A stretch of 64,000 nucleotides of DNA from the NCBI GenBank assembly GCA_963931605.1, contig OZ007031.1, positions 372,001 to 436,000 of the forward strand. The letters are read 5' to 3'. Position numbers and translations under genes: made by a program. This document shows positions 61,044-64,000 of the stretch, piece by piece (the first letter of the stretch is position 1; each line of letters opens with the position of its first letter). The DNA comes from CALUOB01 sp944322305 (GTDB lineage: Bacteria > Actinomycetota > Coriobacteriia > Coriobacteriales > Coriobacteriaceae). A model generated the notes under the pieces. The model made no database searches, was not told where the DNA came from, and saw nothing but the letters and a program-made list of their open reading frames with translations.

Positions 61044-61109
61044 AGCTTCAAGTACAACTTGAGCTTTCCTTGTGACGCAACCTTCATTATAGGGTTTGAG
61101 CGCTATAAT
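61044..61109. promoter_or_regulatory. Divergent pta/glf promoter region with palindromes
   Basis: TATAAT at 61104-61109 (plus) and TATAAT on the minus strand at 61091-61086 face each other within 24 bp as an ATTATA...TATAAT palindrome. Between them and pta lies TCAAGT-ACA-ACTTGA (61048-61062), a candidate operator in the pta leader. Confidence 0.45.
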
Positions 61110-61190
61110 TCGCTCAGCAACCGAGTCTTTTATCGCTGTTTTTGACGTTGCGCTGGCAGATGCCCTTCGGGCTGATCACAAGGAGCAGCA

Positions 61191-62393
61191 ATGCAGATCT
61201 ACGATGGATTACCTGCGTCGTTCGACCCCGACGCGTACGACATGATCGTCGTCGGCGCGGGGTACGCGGGCGCTGTCTGCGCGCGGCGCCTGGCCGAGAC
61301 CGCGGGGTTCCGCGTGGCGGTGCTCGAGCGCCGCGGCCACATCGCCGGCAACGCGTACGACTTCGTCAACGACGCGGGCATCCTGGTGCACGAGTACGGT
61401 CCGCACATCTACCACACCACCGACGACCGCGTGCACGAGTTCCTCTCCCGCTTCACCGAGTGGACCGACTACCAGCACAAGGTGCTCGCCAACATCCACG
61501 GCACGCTCATGCCGGTGCCGTTTAACCACACGAGCCTCAAGCTCGCGTTCGGCGACAAGCGCGGCGAGGAGCTCTACGCCAAGCTGGTGGACGTGTTCGG
61601 CCAGAACAAGAAGGTCCCGATCATGGACCTGCGCGAGAAGAACGACCCCGACTTGGCCGAGGTTGCCGACTACGTGTACGAGAACGTGTTTCTCTACTAC
61701 ACGATGAAGCAGTGGGGGCAGACCCCCGACGAGATCGACCCGTCGGTGACCGGCCGCGTGCCGGTGTTCATCGGCGACGACGACCGCTACTTCCCGGGCG
61801 CAACCCACCAGGGGATGCCGGCCGAAGGCTACACCAAGCTCTTCGAGCACATGCTCAACCACGATCTCATCGACGTCTTCGTAAACGTCGACGCCCGCTC
61901 CATCATCGAGATGGACGAGAACACCGTAAAGCTGTGCGGCCACGTCTACGGCGGCGAGGTCGTCTACACGGGGCCTTTGGACGAGCTTTTCGGCCTCGAC
62001 TTGGGCGCGCTGCCGTACCGCACGCTCGACATGCGCTTCGAGACGCTCGACGTCGATCAGTTCCAGCCGGTGGCCACGGTGAACTACACCACCTCGGAGG
62101 ACTTCACGCGCATCACCGAGTTCAAGCTTATGACCGGCCAGGTTGTCCCCGGCAAGACCACCGTCATGCGCGAGTACTCCAAGGCCTATACCCCCGGCTC
62201 GGGCGAGACGCCCTACTACGCCATCCTGGACCCCGAGAACACCGAGCTCTACCAGCGCTATCGCGCCCGCGTGGAGGATGTGACGAACTTCCACCTGGTG
62301 GGCCGTTTGGCCGAGTACCGCTACTACGACATGGACGCCGTGGTGGACTCGGCGCTCACGCTGTCCGACGAGCTCATCTCCTGCCACAGCTAA
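61191..62393 (+). CDS. glf: UDP-galactopyranose mutase
   Basis: FAD-dependent conversion of UDP-galactopyranose to UDP-galactofuranose (400 aa). The FAD-binding motif is MIVVGAGYAGAVCARRLAE, followed by ERRGHIAGNAYDF and EYGPHIYHTTDDRVHEFL. Substrate-binding regions NHTSLKLAFG and TMKQWGQTPDEIDPS are present, and the C-terminus has TPYYAILDPEN and GRLAEYRYYDMD. AAGGAGCAG precedes the ATG. With the next glycosyltransferase it implies a galactofuranose-containing surface polysaccharide. Confidence 0.96.
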   Translation: MQIYDGLPASFDPDAYDMIVVGAGYAGAVCARRLAETAGFRVAVLERRGHIAGNAYDFVNDAGILVHEYGPHIYHTTDDRVHEFLSRFTEWTDYQHKVLANIHGTLMPVPFNHTSLKLAFGDKRGEELYAKLVDVFGQNKKVPIMDLREKNDPDLAEVADYVYENVFLYYTMKQWGQTPDEIDPSVTGRVPVFIGDDDRYFPGATHQGMPAEGYTKLFEHMLNHDLIDVFVNVDARSIIEMDENTVKLCGHVYGGEVVYTGPLDELFGLDLGALPYRTLDMRFETLDVDQFQPVATVNYTTSEDFTRITEFKLMTGQVVPGKTTVMREYSKAYTPGSGETPYYAILDPENTELYQRYRARVEDVTNFHLVGRLAEYRYYDMDAVVDSALTLSDELISCHS

Positions 62394-62472
62394 ACCTACC
62401 CGCACGCGGGCGGTGAGGCGCCGCCCGCGCTTTTTGCGCCGCGCAGGCGCTCCTTCCAGCAGCGAGGAACCC

Positions 62473-63504
62473 ATGCAGAAGACCATTACGTTCGGCATAC
62501 CGTGCTACAACTCGGCAAAGGACATGGACCGCGCCGTCTCGTCCATCTTGGACGGGTCGGACTTTGCCAGCGACGTGCAGATCGTCATCGTAGACGACGG
62601 CTCAAGCGACGAGACGCCCGCCAAGGCCGACGCCTGGGCGGCGCGCTATCCCGACATCGTGGAGGCGGTGCACCAGGAAAACGGCGGCCACGGCATGGCG
62701 GTGCTCGCCGGCCTGCGCGCGGCCCAGGGCGTGTACTACAAGGTGCTCGACTCCGACGACTGGGTTGATCCCCATGCGCTGAAGGAGATGCTCTCCCTCT
62801 TGCGCGGCTTCATCAGCCGCGGCCTGCGCGTGGACCTGTTCATATCCAACTACGTGTACGAGCACGTGGCCGACGACACGCGCACCACCATCACCTACAA
62901 GAGCGTGCTGCCGCGCAAGAAGGTGTTCAGCTGGAGCGAGATCGGCCATTTCAAGCCGTGGCAGAACCTGCTCATGCACAGCCTGTGCTACCGCACCGAG
63001 GTGCTGCGCGCCGCCCAGGTGCCGCTGCCGGCGCACACCTTCTACGTGGACAACATCTATGCCTACCAGCCGCTTCCGCGCTGCACCACGATGTACTACG
63101 CCGACATCGACCTGTATCGCTACTTCATCGGCCGCGAGGACCAGAGCGTGAACGAGCAGGTCATGGTGGGGCGCATCGACCAGCAGCTGCGCGTGACCCG
63201 CATCATGATGGAGGCCTATCACCTGGATGACGACGTGTCCGAGCCGCGCCTGCGCTCGTACATGTACATGTACTTCACGATGATGATGGCCATCTGCTCG
63301 GTGTTCTCGCGCCTGTCCGACGCGCCCGACGCCATGGACAACCTGAAGCGCCTGTGGGCCGACCTGCGCGTGTACGACAACCGCATGTACCAGCGCGCGC
63401 GTCACGGCCTGGTGGGCACGGCCACCAACCTGCCGGGTGCGATGGGCTCCAAGACCACCATCGGGCTCTACCACTTGGCGAGCCGGATCTTCAAATTCAA
63501 CTAG
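62473..63504 (+). CDS. Family 2 glycosyltransferase
   Basis: A 343-aa GT-A fold enzyme. The N-terminal nucleotide-sugar-binding part has TFGIPCYNSAKDMDRAVSSI, VIVDDGSSDETP, HQENGGHGMAVLAGLRAAQG and the DXD-type metal motif LDSDDWVDP. No membrane span is seen. Next to glf it may transfer galactofuranose, though specificity is not readable. ATG at 62473 follows AGCGAGGA; the frame extends 20 codons upstream without support. Two large palindromes follow it. Confidence 0.9.
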   Translation: MQKTITFGIPCYNSAKDMDRAVSSILDGSDFASDVQIVIVDDGSSDETPAKADAWAARYPDIVEAVHQENGGHGMAVLAGLRAAQGVYYKVLDSDDWVDPHALKEMLSLLRGFISRGLRVDLFISNYVYEHVADDTRTTITYKSVLPRKKVFSWSEIGHFKPWQNLLMHSLCYRTEVLRAAQVPLPAHTFYVDNIYAYQPLPRCTTMYYADIDLYRYFIGREDQSVNEQVMVGRIDQQLRVTRIMMEAYHLDDDVSEPRLRSYMYMYFTMMMAICSVFSRLSDAPDAMDNLKRLWADLRVYDNRMYQRARHGLVGTATNLPGAMGSKTTIGLYHLASRIFKFN

Positions 63505-63530
63505 AAGAGCGGGTTCTATCCCGGCGCCGC

Positions 63531-63638
63531 GTGCCCGGGCTTATCATCCCGTGCTCAAACAGCTTCGACGCGACGGAGGCCCCGGAAACGGGGCCTCCTG
63601 CGTCTGCAGAACTGCGCCGGGACGATAAGCCTGGGCAC
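63531..63638 (+). repeat. Family A palindromic repeat, copy 3 (long form)
   Basis: Outer 21-nt arms at 63531-63551 and 63618-63638 pair with two G-T type positions. A central stem closes on a GAAA loop. Core sequence is nearly identical to copy 2 (minus strand of 4310-4430), but the outer arms and stem tip (GCCCCG/CGGGGC versus ATGCCG/CGGCAT) are changed on both sides. Confidence 0.87.
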
Positions 63639-63719
63639 ACGGCTGCGTCATCCCGCCCGTTGCTCGGACGCATCGCTTCGCTCGCGTCGGAAGAGCGACG
63701 CTGCATCAAAGGTGGAAAA

Positions 63720-63787
63720 GGCCGGCGGGGAATAAGGTTCTGGATTTTGATATCGGGCAAAATCCAGGTTCTTATCCCCCGCCGGCC
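63720..63787 (+). repeat. Family B palindrome, copy 5
   Basis: A 68-bp inverted repeat, outer arms GGCCGGCGGGG and complement, inner GGATTTT/AAAATCC stem, loop GATATCGGGC, GGTTC on both arms. Lies 22 nt before the stop of the convergent peptidase gene. Confidence 0.9.
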
Positions 63788-63809
63788 GTGCGCTCAAATA
63801 GGCGTTTTG

Positions 63810-64000
63810 CTAGTTGGCGGCGTCGGAGCGCAGGTCGCGCGCGGCGGGGATGCCGTGGAGGGATTCGGCTTGGGTGCAGCCGGCGGTGATGGCGGCTTCG
63901 AGGGCGCGCGTGGCAACCAAGCCCACCACGTCGAGGGGGAGGGCGTCGGCATCATCCAGGGTACCTGAGGCCAGGACGTAGATGGTGTCGCCGTCGTTGG
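63810..64000 (-). CDS. P1/DmpA-family (S58) peptidase, C-terminal part (truncated by window edge)
   Basis: The minus-strand frame enters from the right edge and stops at 63812-63810. The visible 62 residues read NDGDTIYVLASGTL, LDVVGLVATRALEAAITAGC and end SDAAN. The DGDT(I/V)YxLA(S/T)G block and the helix after it match the C-terminus of P1-family peptidases such as DmpA/BapA aminopeptidases, N-terminal nucleophile hydrolase-like enzymes. The catalytic Ser and autoprocessing site lie outside the window. Confidence 0.75.
   Translation of the reverse strand, partial: NDGDTIYVLASGTLDDADALPLDVVGLVATRALEAAITAGCTQAESLHGIPAARDLRSDAAN

Larger units (their letters stand above)
63505..63809. other. 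Intergenic region with Family A and Family B repeats side by side
   Basis: 305 nt between convergent genes. It contains Family A copy 3, Family B copy 5, a weaker hairpin-rich stretch at 63640-63705, and GGGTTCTATCCC near 63511 that resembles a degraded Family B half-unit. Confidence 0.55.

Overview
This window is GC-rich, densely coded DNA whose gene content fits an anaerobic, fermentative actinobacterium, most likely of class Coriobacteriia. That placement is inferred from overall gene content, codon use and gene order (smc-ftsY-ffh, coaD-yceD-rpmF-plsX-rnc, ATP-type phosphofructokinase, adhE and pta); no rRNA or other taxonomic marker is present to confirm it. Both ends cut through genes: the left edge holds the C-terminus of an LTA-synthase-like sulfatase, and the right edge holds the C-terminus of a P1/DmpA-family peptidase on the minus strand.

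Layout. 1-560: end of an envelope sulfatase. 690-6021: leucine biosynthesis (leader peptide, leuA, leuC, leuD, leuB). 6022-9625: an accessory patch of lower GC with an orphan ORF, decayed coding sequence, and a RelE/ParE toxin whose antitoxin gene is split by an IS481-family element. 9626-9898: FmdB-type zinc ribbon protein. 10321-21091: a complete urea module, with a urea ABC transporter (urtABCDE) followed by urease and its accessory genes (ureABCEFGD). 21299-29390: HIT/GalT-like DUF4931 protein, PPP-family phosphatase, sbcDC nuclease (minus strand), HAD phosphatase, thiamine diphosphokinase. 29666-33719: rpmB, adhE, and an APH-like kinase. 34097-38217: a heterodimeric ABC exporter. 38462-43406: Asp23/Gls24 protein, FakA-like kinase, recG, rsmD. 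43553-54465: coaD, a coiled-coil protein, yceD, rpmF, plsX, rnc, smc, ftsY, ffh. 54670-58870: hypothetical protein, thyA, folA, small membrane protein, pfkA. 59173-61001 (minus): uspA and pta. 61191-63504: glf and a family 2 glycosyltransferase, probably making a galactofuranose-containing cell-surface glycan.

How the genes work together. Urea is imported by UrtABCDE and hydrolysed by nickel urease, giving ammonia for nitrogen supply and pH control. PfkA, Pta and AdhE give glycolytic flux to acetate and ethanol. ThyA and FolA form a thymidylate/folate pair. SMC, FtsY and Ffh cover chromosome organisation and co-translational membrane targeting.

The most unusual content is not protein coding. 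Three families of intergenic palindromes occur. Family B (five copies, about 68 bp) has a conserved 10-nt loop, a conserved unpaired GGTTC/GGTTC internal loop, and outer stems that differ in sequence between copies but stay self-complementary. Family A (three copies, 88-121 bp) has a conserved core with a covarying central GAAA-capped stem and covarying outer stems, and two copies lie inside the leu operon. Family C (two copies) has a GGGGACGGGTAC core resembling GGAC-type REP sequences. Two further short-repeat clusters lie before ffh and before thyA. The IS481 insertion into the toxin-antitoxin operon can be reconstructed to the base.
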